Positions 49,611-58,475 of a stretch of DNA of 64,000 bases are shown one piece after another. Position 1 is the stretch's first letter; every line of letters begins with the position of its first letter. The position numbers and the translations under genes were made by a program. Source of the stretch: Rhizobiaceae bacterium (GTDB taxonomy: Bacteria > Pseudomonadota > Alphaproteobacteria > Rhizobiales > Rhizobiaceae); the NCBI GenBank assembly GCA_017640615.1, contig JAEPQK010000002.1:558001-622000 (forward strand). The letters are read 5' to 3'. The notes beneath the pieces are model-generated. The model was not told the origin of the DNA, made no database searches, and saw only the letters and a list, made by a program, of their open reading frames with translations.

Positions 49611-50591
49611 GTGCGGCTCAGACATTTCGTGACTGCGGCAAAGGTGCTGATCGGCGGCGGGCTGATCTGGTGGCTGCTGCGCGATGCGACGGCGCGCGAT
49701 GTCTGGGAGATCGTTGCCGGTGCCGATCCCTGGCTGATCGCTGCGTCCATCGTCTGTTTTGTCGCCGTTGTAGCGCTCAATGCGCTGCGCTGGCGCATCG
49801 TTTTCGACATTCTGGGCACCCGCATGCCGATCGGCGTCGCGCTGCTAGGCACCTACGAGGGCATGTTCTTCAACCTGTTTCTGCCGACCGGCGTGGGCGG
49901 CGATGTCGTGCGTGCTTATCGCGCCTATGATCACGGGCTGACCGCGCGGCAAGCGACCGAAGGCGCCTTGATCGACAGGGCGTTGGGCCTGTGGGGCCTT
50001 GCCGCGACTATCCTCGTCGCTTCGTTGTTTTCGAGCGGTTTGCGGCAGGTGCCGGGCTGGCAGCTGATCGTCGGCTTTGCCGCTATCATCGTGATTGGCG
50101 GCATCGGTGCGGGTTGGATTGCCGCACTTCTGCCGGCACGAGCCAGCCGCCGCAGCGTCGATGCGCTGCTGGGCATCCTTGCGGGTTATGCGGCGGTTGT
50201 CCGCGGCATGCGCTTCTGGGCCGAGATCGTGCCGCTGCTGGCGGCCGCGAACCTGCTGATCGGCGTCAGCGCCTGGCTCGTCGCGCTCGGTATCGGCATG
50301 CCGGCTGGGCTGGCCGATATGACGGTTGTTATCGAAGGTGGCGCGCTGACGGCGATGATCCCTGTTTCGATTGGCGGCTGGGGTGTGCGCGAGGGCACAG
50401 TCGTGTTCTTGCTCGCGGCGATGGGCTTTGTGCGCGGGCCGGCACTAGCCGCATCCGCTTTGATGGGCCTGGTTCTCGCAGCGCTCGGCCTGATTGGCGC
50501 GGCGGTGTGGATCGGGTTGCCGTATAAGCGCCGCCCGGGTGTCGAACCGCGCGCGGCGCGTGATCGGCCGCGCGGCTCACAGCTGGAATAA
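49611..50591 (+). CDS. Flippase-like membrane protein (LPG synthase TM-region family)
   Basis: 326-residue membrane protein with about eight helices of the lysylphosphatidylglycerol synthase transmembrane-region family, without the soluble synthase domain. Conserved stretches: LNALRWRIVFDILG, NLFLPTGVGGDVVRAYRAY and PVSIGGWGVREGTVVFLLA. Relatives without the extra domain are considered lipid flippases or unknown. The start is GTG with GGGAAGGG upstream. The gene stands alone, 80 bases after tRNA-Leu. Confidence 0.8.
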   Translation: MRLRHFVTAAKVLIGGGLIWWLLRDATARDVWEIVAGADPWLIAASIVCFVAVVALNALRWRIVFDILGTRMPIGVALLGTYEGMFFNLFLPTGVGGDVVRAYRAYDHGLTARQATEGALIDRALGLWGLAATILVASLFSSGLRQVPGWQLIVGFAAIIVIGGIGAGWIAALLPARASRRSVDALLGILAGYAAVVRGMRFWAEIVPLLAAANLLIGVSAWLVALGIGMPAGLADMTVVIEGGALTAMIPVSIGGWGVREGTVVFLLAAMGFVRGPALAASALMGLVLAALGLIGAAVWIGLPYKRRPGVEPRAARDRPRGSQLE

Positions 50592-50661
50592 ATCCTTTTG
50601 AGTTCGCCACGTTGGCACGCTAGACCAAAGTAGCTTGTCACCCGCACTGAAGGAGGGCCTG

Positions 50662-52083
50662 TTGGAAAATCAGCAACAAAACGCCCCTTCAGAAGAGGAG
50701 TGGGACGCCGAGGAAGGCGCCGATATCTACGGCGAGGACGGCGCTGTAAAGCCTGAATTCCTGTCGCATATCGGCGCTGCCATCGGCGACCGCGACATCC
50801 TCACGCTCAGGCAGGATGTCGGCGATCTGCACCAGTCGGAAGTCGGTGACCTTCTTGAGGCGCTGATCCCGGAACAGCGGCGCGCGCTGATCGACCTTCT
50901 GGGCAATGATTTCGACTTTTCCGCGCTGACGGAGGTGGACGACGCGATCCGCGCGCAGATCGTAGACGCGCTGCCGAATGAGCAGATCGCGCGCGCCATG
51001 GCGGAACTCGATTCCGATGACGCGGTCTACATTCTGGAAGATCTCGACCAGGCCGATCAGGACGAGATTCTCGCCAAACTGCCTTTTACCGAACGTGTGC
51101 GGCTGCGCCGTTCTCTGGCCTATCCGGAAGAGACCGCTGGTCGGCGCATGCAGACGGAGTTTGTCGCTGTGCCGCCGTTCTGGACGGTCGGCCAGACGAT
51201 CGACTACATGCGCGAAGAGCAGGATCTCCCGGAGAGCTTTAGCCAGATTTTCGTCATCGACCCGACGTTTCATCTGCTCGGTGCAGTCGATCTCGATCGC
51301 ATCCTGCGCACCAAGCGCGGGGTGAAGATCGATGAGGTGATGCACGAGACGCGCCATGCGGTCCCTGCCCAGATGGATCAGGAAGAGGCAGCGCAGATTT
51401 TCGAGCAATACGACCTTCTGTCTGCCGCCGTCGTGGACGAGAACGAGCGCCTTGTCGGCGTTCTCACCATCGATGACGTCGTTGACGTCATCCAGCAGGA
51501 GGCCGAGGAAGATCTTCTGCGCATGGGTGGCGTTGGCGACGAGGAGCTCTCCGACACGGTGGCCGCCACTACGCGCTCCCGCGTTCCGTGGCTGCTCGTC
51601 AATCTGGCGACCGCGATCATCGCGTCGCTGGTGATTGGCCTGTTCGACGCGACGATCCAGCAGATGGTGGCGCTCGCGATCCTGATGCCCATTGTCGCTT
51701 CGATGGGCGGGAATGCGGCCACGCAGACCATGACGGTGACGGTGAGGGCGCTCGCGACCCGCGATCTCGATATTTACAATGCCGGCCGCATTATCCGCCG
51801 CGAAACGGTGGTCGGCATTCTCAACGGCATCGTTTTCGCCGTGGTGATGGGAGTGGTGGCCGCGCTCTGGTTTGACGACACCACGCTCGGCATCATCATC
51901 GGTACGGCGATGGTGATCAACATGCTGGCGGCAGCCCTTGCCGGCATTCTGATACCGCTTCTGCTCGACAGATTCGGCATCGACCCCGCCATTGCCTCTT
52001 CGGTCTTCGTCACAACGGTGACGGACGTGGTCGGCTTCTTCGCCTTCCTCGGTCTTGCAAGCTGGTGGTTTGGCTTCGGCTAA
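50662..52083 (+). CDS. mgtE: Magnesium transporter MgtE
   Basis: Mg2+ channel of the cytoplasmic membrane gated by cytosolic Mg2+. 473 residues: acidic N domain (LLEALIPEQRRALIDLLG and repeats), two CBS domains (about 150-280), then five helices containing MPIVASMGGNAATQTMTVTVRAL, the pore-lining family motif. No ATG fits; the TTG at 50662 follows AAGGAGG at 5-base spacing and gives MENQQQN, so it is preferred to the TTG at 50635. Confidence 0.93.
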   Translation: MENQQQNAPSEEEWDAEEGADIYGEDGAVKPEFLSHIGAAIGDRDILTLRQDVGDLHQSEVGDLLEALIPEQRRALIDLLGNDFDFSALTEVDDAIRAQIVDALPNEQIARAMAELDSDDAVYILEDLDQADQDEILAKLPFTERVRLRRSLAYPEETAGRRMQTEFVAVPPFWTVGQTIDYMREEQDLPESFSQIFVIDPTFHLLGAVDLDRILRTKRGVKIDEVMHETRHAVPAQMDQEEAAQIFEQYDLLSAAVVDENERLVGVLTIDDVVDVIQQEAEEDLLRMGGVGDEELSDTVAATTRSRVPWLLVNLATAIIASLVIGLFDATIQQMVALAILMPIVASMGGNAATQTMTVTVRALATRDLDIYNAGRIIRRETVVGILNGIVFAVVMGVVAALWFDDTTLGIIIGTAMVINMLAAALAGILIPLLLDRFGIDPAIASSVFVTTVTDVVGFFAFLGLASWWFGFG

Positions 52084-52086
52084 CGG

Positions 52087-52740
52087 CTATTTCAGCGGCG
52101 TGAGCTGAATTTCCACACGGCGGTTAAGCGCGCGGCCCTCCGGCGTCGCATTGGTCGCCACCGGCCGCGATTCGCCATAACCCTGGATGAAGAAGCGGCG
52201 GCTGTCGATGCCCTGAGCATTCAGATAGGTCGCCACCGAAAGCGCGCGCCGCTGCGAAAGGTCGATATTGTAGCCTTCGTCACCGGTCGAATCGGTGTGG
52301 CCGTAAACATCGACCAGCGTGCGGTTAAACTTCGCCAGCACAACCGCGACTGCATTGAGCGTAGGATAGAAGCTGGTGCTCACCGTGTCCTGATCGGTCG
52401 GGAAGGTGATGTTGGACGGCATGTTGAGGATGATGTTTTCGCCAACACGCGTCACGCTTACGCCGGTACCGGCGAGCTGCGCGCGCAACTCAGCTTCCTG
52501 ATTGTCCATATAAGCGCCAACGCCAGCACCCGCGAGCGCGCCGACGCCCGCGCCGATCAAAGCCGCATTTCGGTTGCCGCTACCGCCAATCACCAGACCG
52601 GCAACAGTGCCGACGCCTGCGCCGATCAGCGCGCCCCCGGCCGTATTGCTAAGCTTGCGCTCGCCCGTGAACGGGTCGGTGGTGCAGCCTGCCACGAAAA
52701 TGGCGGAGGCAAACAGGATGGCGGCTTTTTTGTTCGGCAT
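52087..52740 (-). CDS. OmpA-family lipoprotein with glycine zipper (YiaD-like)
   Basis: 217 residues. The lipobox FVAGC at about residue 19 marks a lipoprotein; residues 33-78 form a glycine-zipper region (GGALIGAGVGTVAGLVIGG and a second copy); the C-terminal OmpA domain has VDVYGHTDSTGDEGYNIDLSQRRA (seen as YGHTDSTGD and LSQRRA) and the end LNRRVEIQL, which binds peptidoglycan. It probably tethers the outer membrane to the cell wall. The ATG at 52740 with upstream GGAGAGGA is preferred. Convergent with mgtE, 3 bases between stops. Confidence 0.9.
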   Translation of the reverse strand: MPNKKAAILFASAIFVAGCTTDPFTGERKLSNTAGGALIGAGVGTVAGLVIGGSGNRNAALIGAGVGALAGAGVGAYMDNQEAELRAQLAGTGVSVTRVGENIILNMPSNITFPTDQDTVSTSFYPTLNAVAVVLAKFNRTLVDVYGHTDSTGDEGYNIDLSQRRALSVATYLNAQGIDSRRFFIQGYGESRPVATNATPEGRALNRRVEIQLTPLK

Positions 52741-52853
52741 GGCAAGTAATCCTCTCCGTCTGTTACCTAACAGGCAGAAATGCGCGTTACAATGTCGTGT
52801 TTTAGAGACAATTGCGGCCAATTCGGGATTTGAACGCCCTTTCCGGCGGCAAA

Positions 52854-53927
52854 TCAGTCGGTCCGGTAGATCATCCAGCTCTTGCGAGGGGGCGCTTTGC
52901 CCGGAACCGGGAATTTGGTGACGCGGTTACGGCCACCGTTCTTGGACGCATAAAGCGCCTGATCGGCTTTTGCGTAGAGATCTTCCGCGCCATTGGCCTC
53001 AGATGCCATGCACACGCCGACCGACACTGTGATCGGCTCCTGGATCTCGACCCCGGAATTGTCCTGGAATGAGGATTTCTCGATCGCAGTGCGGATGTCC
53101 TCGGCGGCGGCCACGGTCGCATCCTCGCTGAGGCCTTCGACGATTATTCCGAACTCCTCACCGCCGGTGCGCGCCACGACCATATTGCCGGTCGTGCAAC
53201 CGCGCAGGATACGCGCCAGATGCTGCAGCACGCGGTCGCCGGTCGGATGGCCGTAACGGTCGTTGACGTCCTTGAAGCGGTCGACGTCGGCCACAATCAG
53301 AGCATTGAAAAGGCGGCTCTTTTCGTCGTTGTAGATCGCTGCCATTGCGCGGTCGAAGGCGCGGCGGTTGTTGAGCTGCGTCAGGGGGTCGGTGTCGGCC
53401 AGCTTCTTGTATTCGACAAGCTTGGTCTTCACCTCGTCGAGCTCGGCGGACGTATCCGCGATCGATGATGCGATCTGCTTGCCTTGCTCGATCGTGGAAT
53501 CGGTTGCGACCGCCATAATGCCCACGATCTTTCGCAGGATGTCGATGTTGAGTGCACGGCGACCCTGCAGCCCGGCAGAAGTACGATCGAGAATCGTGCC
53601 GTATTTTTCCAGAGAATTGCGTTCGCGCAGCAGCAGGCCCATCACGTCTTCGATCTTGCCTGTGATCTGATCATGCGCGTTTTCGACGATGCCATCGCGA
53701 TTGCTCTGCGTGAAGAAATCGCGCGATAGCTGGTCGAGATCCTGCTGGGTTGGGCGCGGCCCGAGTTTCGACAAGGCGACCCGTAGCGATTCGTTCGAAA
53801 CTGCGTAGGCCTCGTAGTAGATTTCGTAGTTGCGGGGCAGTCCGACCACGCCGGCCCGGTTCATGATATCCACGACCGAATGGGCAGTGTCTTTGACGCC
53901 TTCTTCAATGGCAACCGACGCCTGCAT
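52854..53927 (-). CDS. Diguanylate cyclase (GGDEF domain)
   Basis: 357 residues. The C-terminal GGDEF domain has DPLTQLNNRRAFD, DVDRFKDVNDRYGHPTGD and the active-site loop RTGGEEFGII (GGEEF, a functional variant), predicted to make cyclic di-GMP. The RxxD inhibitory site is not obvious. The N-terminal 180 residues are helical with no transmembrane segment, so it is cytosolic with an unidentified sensor region. The ATG at 53927 follows GGAGTGGGGG; an ATG at 53969 is possible. Confidence 0.9.
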   Translation of the reverse strand: MQASVAIEEGVKDTAHSVVDIMNRAGVVGLPRNYEIYYEAYAVSNESLRVALSKLGPRPTQQDLDQLSRDFFTQSNRDGIVENAHDQITGKIEDVMGLLLRERNSLEKYGTILDRTSAGLQGRRALNIDILRKIVGIMAVATDSTIEQGKQIASSIADTSAELDEVKTKLVEYKKLADTDPLTQLNNRRAFDRAMAAIYNDEKSRLFNALIVADVDRFKDVNDRYGHPTGDRVLQHLARILRGCTTGNMVVARTGGEEFGIIVEGLSEDATVAAAEDIRTAIEKSSFQDNSGVEIQEPITVSVGVCMASEANGAEDLYAKADQALYASKNGGRNRVTKFPVPGKAPPRKSWMIYRTD

Positions 53928-54092
53928 TTGCCCCCACTCCGGATACAGCCTAGATGCGTTGCTACGCATGTGGCTGTATTCTCCCGTGTGCGCAGAAAGC
54001 AGCACGAGAAATTGCAACCATCGCGGGAGCCTAGCAGTCTGCGACTAACGCAGGGTTAACTTCCCACGCGGAAACCACAGCTTACCAGGCGC

Positions 54093-54920
54093 TCAGCTGT
54101 CCCATTTCGGCGAAAACTCGAAGTCGCAGATGCGGTTGTTGGCCGAGCGCATCGCCGAGATCGCCGCCATCTCGGCATCGGTCAGCTGAAACCCGTCAAT
54201 GTCGAGGTTTTCCGCAAGCCGCTCGCGTTTGGTGGTGCGGGGGATCGCAATGACGCCCTGCTGCTGGACATGCCAGCGCAGCACGATCTGGCCTGGTGAC
54301 CGGCCGTGCGCTGCCGCGGCATCCGCGATGGGTTTTTGCCGCAAGATATCGAGGCCGCGCCCCAGCGGGCAGTAGGAGACCATGGCCGTACCGGCCGCGC
54401 GGCAGGCGGTGAGCACCTTCGTCTGGTCGAGATTGGGGTGATATTCGACCTGGTTGACCGCAAGCGGATGTTTCGAGAGCGAAACCGCCTCCGACAACAG
54501 CCCTGTCGGGAAATTGGAAACGCCGATATTGCGGGTGAGGCCGTCGTCGCGCGCGGCATTAAGAGCCGCTATAGTCTCCGCGAGCGGCACTGTCGGGCTC
54601 GGCCAGTGAATCAGCAGAAGATCGACCTGTTCCAGGCCCAGCCGATCGAGGCTTTGCTCCGCAGAACGCCGGAAATCCTTTGCGGCAAGGTTGCTGTGCC
54701 AGACCTTGGTGGTGACGAAGAGGTCGTCGCGCGCCAGCCCCGAGCGCGCGATGCCGCGCCCGACATCTCGCTCGTTGTCGTACATGGCAGCGGTGTCGAT
54801 GTGCCGATAGCCCGTTTCGATCGCCGCCTGGACAAGGTCGGCACATTCGTCGCCCTTGAGGGTCCAGGTTCCCAGGCCGATTGCGGGAATGTTCGCGCCA
54901 TTGGCGTTGACTGTGTGCAA
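54093..54920 (-). CDS. Aldo/keto reductase
   Basis: 275-residue NADPH-dependent TIM-barrel reductase. The catalytic tetrad is visible: Asp and Tyr in GYRHIDTAAMYDNERDVG, Lys in VTTKVWHS and His in LLIHWPSP. The C-terminal cofactor loop IPRTTKRERLAENLDI is typical of bacterial 2,5-diketo-gluconate-reductase-like members. Substrate unknown. Same strand as the diguanylate cyclase but 165 bases away. Confidence 0.93.
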   Translation of the reverse strand: MHTVNANGANIPAIGLGTWTLKGDECADLVQAAIETGYRHIDTAAMYDNERDVGRGIARSGLARDDLFVTTKVWHSNLAAKDFRRSAEQSLDRLGLEQVDLLLIHWPSPTVPLAETIAALNAARDDGLTRNIGVSNFPTGLLSEAVSLSKHPLAVNQVEYHPNLDQTKVLTACRAAGTAMVSYCPLGRGLDILRQKPIADAAAAHGRSPGQIVLRWHVQQQGVIAIPRTTKRERLAENLDIDGFQLTDAEMAAISAMRSANNRICDFEFSPKWDS

Positions 54921-54994
54921 GGTCGCCCTCCGGTTGAGCGGTGAGATGAATAACGTGCTATCGCGGCAGCAGCCCGAATCTCGGAGATGACGTA

Positions 54995-55960
54995 ATGTAC
55001 GACAGGCCGTCAGGCAAATCGCGGATCGAACTGCTCGATCTGGCGCGTGGCATCGCGCTCATTGCGATGGCGGTCTACCACTTTGCATGGGATCTGGAGT
55101 TTTTCGGCTACGCCGACCCGGGCATGACGGCGGTAGGAGGCTGGAAGCTCTTTGCACGCTGCATTGCCTCGTCATTCCTGATCATCGTTGGCTTCAGTCT
55201 TTATCTGGCACATGCCGAAGGCGTACGCCTGCGGCCCTATCTGCGCAGGCTGGCGATGGTGGCGGGCGCGGCGCTACTGATTTCGCTCGTAACGTGGTTT
55301 GCGGTGCCGGGCGGCTTCATATTCTTTGGCATATTGCACCAGATCGCACTCGCATCCGTGTTCGGCCTCTTGTTTCTGGGCCTGCCATGGTTCGTGACCG
55401 CCGCCGTGGCTGTCTTTTTTGTAGCGGCGCCCTGGTACCTGCGCTCCACAATGTTCGACGCGCCGATTCTGTGGTGGGTAGGGCTGTCGAATTCCGACCC
55501 TCTCTCCAACGACTATGTGCCCGTGTTCCCGTGGTTCGGAGCCGTGTTGTCGGGCATGGCGGCAGCCAATCTCGCGAGCCGTCTGGGCTTGATTGAACGG
55601 GCGCGTTTTGCGCTTGGTGGCTGGTCGCGGCCGGTGAGCTTTCTCGGGCGGCACAGCCTTGTCGTCTATCTGGTTCACCAACCGATCCTGATCGGCATCG
55701 TGTGGCTGCTGTCGCAAATCGTTCCGCCGGACCTTCGCTCCGATGCCGAGCAATTCAGCCTTGCTTGCCAGGCGACGTGCACGCAGACGCATGACGAGCC
55801 CTTTTGTGCAGTCTATTGCGGCTGCGTCTATGATCGGTTGGCAGCGACCGGCGCACTGGACGCGGTCTTTTCCAGCGAGCAAGATGCAGAGCAGATTGCA
55901 GTGCTGAATGAGGCCGCATCCATGTGTACCTTCAATGCCGGGCGCGAGGCGGGCGAATGA
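54995..55960 (+). CDS. DUF1624 membrane protein with Cys-rich C-terminal tail
   Basis: 321 residues with about seven helices. The N-terminal RIELLDLARGIALIAMAVYHFAWDL is the signature of the DUF1624 / heparan-alpha-glucosaminide N-acetyltransferase-like acyltransferase group. After the last helix (about residue 245) comes an unusual 70-residue tail with Cys258, Cys262, Cys271, Cys275, Cys277 and Cys311, forming a twin C-x3-C pattern. It overlaps the following ICMT-like gene by four bases, so the two are co-translated. Confidence 0.8.
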   Translation: MYDRPSGKSRIELLDLARGIALIAMAVYHFAWDLEFFGYADPGMTAVGGWKLFARCIASSFLIIVGFSLYLAHAEGVRLRPYLRRLAMVAGAALLISLVTWFAVPGGFIFFGILHQIALASVFGLLFLGLPWFVTAAVAVFFVAAPWYLRSTMFDAPILWWVGLSNSDPLSNDYVPVFPWFGAVLSGMAAANLASRLGLIERARFALGGWSRPVSFLGRHSLVVYLVHQPILIGIVWLLSQIVPPDLRSDAEQFSLACQATCTQTHDEPFCAVYCGCVYDRLAATGALDAVFSSEQDAEQIAVLNEAASMCTFNAGREAGE

Positions 55961-56433
55961 GTGAACAGCAAGCTCCGCCGAGCCGGCTGCCCTGGCCGCC
56001 TATCGTCTACGTCGCTGCGGTGGCCCTCGCCATCGTACTGCAATGGCTGTGGCCGCTGCCCTGGATTGGCTCGCCGATCGCCGACCTGCTGTTCGCGATC
56101 GGCTGGCTGATGGTGCTTGCCGCGCTGGCGCTCGACCTCGGTGCAATGCAGACGATGCGCAAGGCAAAAACGACCATTCTGCCCACGCGTGCCGCCGAGC
56201 ATCTGGTCACTGGCGGCCCCTTCGCGATCAGCCGTAACCCGATCTATCTGGGCAATACCACGCTTATGGTGGCGATCGGTTTCATCGCCGGCAGTTTATG
56301 GTTCGTATTGCTTGCGCCGGTGGCGGCGATCCTCACCACCTATCTGGCGATCAGGCCGGAGGAGCGGCACCTGACAGAGCGGTTCGGCAAGCGCTACCGC
56401 GACTACCAGAAGAAAGTGCGACGCTGGATATGA
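55957..56433 (+). CDS. Isoprenylcysteine carboxylmethyltransferase-like protein (ICMT/PEMT family)
   Basis: 158 residues with about four helices. The C-terminal half holds the family signature VTGGPFAISRNPIYLG and RPEERHLTERFGKRYRDYQKKVRRWI (seen as RPEERHL and FGKRYRDY), which binds S-adenosylmethionine in this fold. Bacterial members methylate lipids or are uncharacterised. The ATG overlaps the stop of the DUF1624 gene. Convergent with the MerR gene. Confidence 0.85.
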   Translation: MSEQQAPPSRLPWPPIVYVAAVALAIVLQWLWPLPWIGSPIADLLFAIGWLMVLAALALDLGAMQTMRKAKTTILPTRAAEHLVTGGPFAISRNPIYLGNTTLMVAIGFIAGSLWFVLLAPVAAILTTYLAIRPEERHLTERFGKRYRDYQKKVRRWI

Positions 56434-56469
56434 TCTGCGCAATCATTGTTCGGTAGCGCATGGGATGCT

Positions 56470-56898
56470 CTAGGTCGAAACGCCGAGCTCCACGAGCCGC
56501 TCGACGCAGGCTTCCTCGGCATTGTCGAGTTCCTCGATCGTTTCTTCGAGGTCGCGGCGCTTCTGGCGCAGCATTTCCCGCTTTTCGGCGATGCGCTCGA
56601 TCATCAGCTTCAGTTGGCCGACCTCGCCGGGCGGTTCCTTGTAGATCTGGATGATCTCGCGAATTTCGTTGATCGAGAAGCCGAGCCGGCGCCCACGAAT
56701 GATCTGGCGTACGAGATGACGATCCGATGGCCGAAACAGCCGGGTGCGACCGCGGCGCATGGGCTGTATGAGCCCTTCGTCTTCGTAAAAGCGCAGCGTG
56801 CGCGTGGAAATCCCGAATTCGCGGGTGAGTTCCGTGATGGAATAATAATCGCGCAATGGACTGCCGCAGGCTGGTTTCTGTGGCCGCCTGTGTGACAT
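56470..56898 (-). CDS. MerR-family transcriptional regulator (LiuR-like)
   Basis: 142 residues. The N-terminal winged helix DYYSITELTREFGISTRTLRFYEDEGL is typical MerR, followed by RGRTRLFRPSD and a C-terminal coiled coil ending in EEACVERLVEL. There is no metal-binding Cys pair as in the metal sensors. Layout resembles LiuR-type regulators of branched-chain amino acid degradation, though no such genes are adjacent. A TTTACGTAAA palindrome lies just upstream of the start, suggesting autoregulation. The ATG at 56898 is chosen because the MerR fold starts right after it. Confidence 0.85.
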   Translation of the reverse strand: MSHRRPQKPACGSPLRDYYSITELTREFGISTRTLRFYEDEGLIQPMRRGRTRLFRPSDRHLVRQIIRGRRLGFSINEIREIIQIYKEPPGEVGQLKLMIERIAEKREMLRQKRRDLEETIEELDNAEEACVERLVELGVST

Positions 56899-56902
56899 GG
56901 CG

Positions 56903-56912
56903 TTTACGTAAA
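56903..56912. promoter_or_regulatory. Palindrome TTTACGTAAA upstream of the merR-type gene
   Basis: Perfect 10-base palindrome four bases before the start codon and just inside a TTGACTTTTACGT context on the minus strand. LiuR-like regulators are known to bind A/T-ACGT-A/T dyads, so this is a likely operator. Confidence 0.45.
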
Positions 56913-57066
56913 AGTCAATTAATGTGGTCCCGATGGCAAGGTCATCGGGCACTATGGTTATTGTGCCGGCTTGCGCGAATCCATCGTGACGGCCCGACAG
57001 GCAAAAGCATCCTATGTGCTCAACTGCCTCTGCAGGATGAGCAGCGCGGCGAGGCCGGTGAGCTAA

Positions 57067-57081
57067 GAACATCGAAAGAAC
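57067..57081. promoter_or_regulatory. LexA box GAAC-N7-GAAC upstream of recA
   Basis: Exact GAAC at 57067-57070 and 57078-57081 with 7 bases between, the complement of the alphaproteobacterial SOS box. It lies about 120 bases before recA and on the merR side of the intergenic region. Confidence 0.6.
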
Positions 57082-57119
57082 ATTCTCAAAAGCGTCATTG
57101 AATCAACAATTTGCAGCTA

Positions 57120-57148
57120 TTGCAAAATTGGAACAAAAAGTGTACAAA
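57120..57148 (+). promoter_or_regulatory. recA promoter with embedded LexA box
   Basis: TTGCAA (57120-57125) and TACAAA (57143-57148) with a 17-base spacer. GAAC-N7-GTAC (57131-57145) sits inside the spacer and -10, so LexA binding would block RNA polymerase. Confidence 0.7.
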
Positions 57149-57202
57149 AAAATCAGGGACACCGGATTGTCCGGTCTTCGATGACGATCAAGGGGTGATA
57201 AG

Positions 57203-58294
<1,092 letters not shown>

Positions 58295-58317
58295 TCAAAT
58301 CGACAGATTTGGCGATG

Positions 58318-58352
58318 CGCCGTCGGCAGCGATGTCGGCGGCGTTTCTTTTT
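58318..58352 (+). terminator. Rho-independent terminator after recA
   Basis: 11-bp stem including two G-T pairs (CGCCGTCGGCA with TGTCGGCGGCG), GCGA loop, then TTTCTTTTT. Confidence 0.85.
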
Positions 58353-58475
58353 GTGAGCGCGCGGCTGTGGCGCAGGCTGGGCCAAACAGAACTGTTTCAA
58401 ACTGGGGGGAACTTGGTCTAAAAGCCCTGTTCCAATCGCCGCCAAGGCGCGGCGTTTCACATAAAGGCTTGGGTT

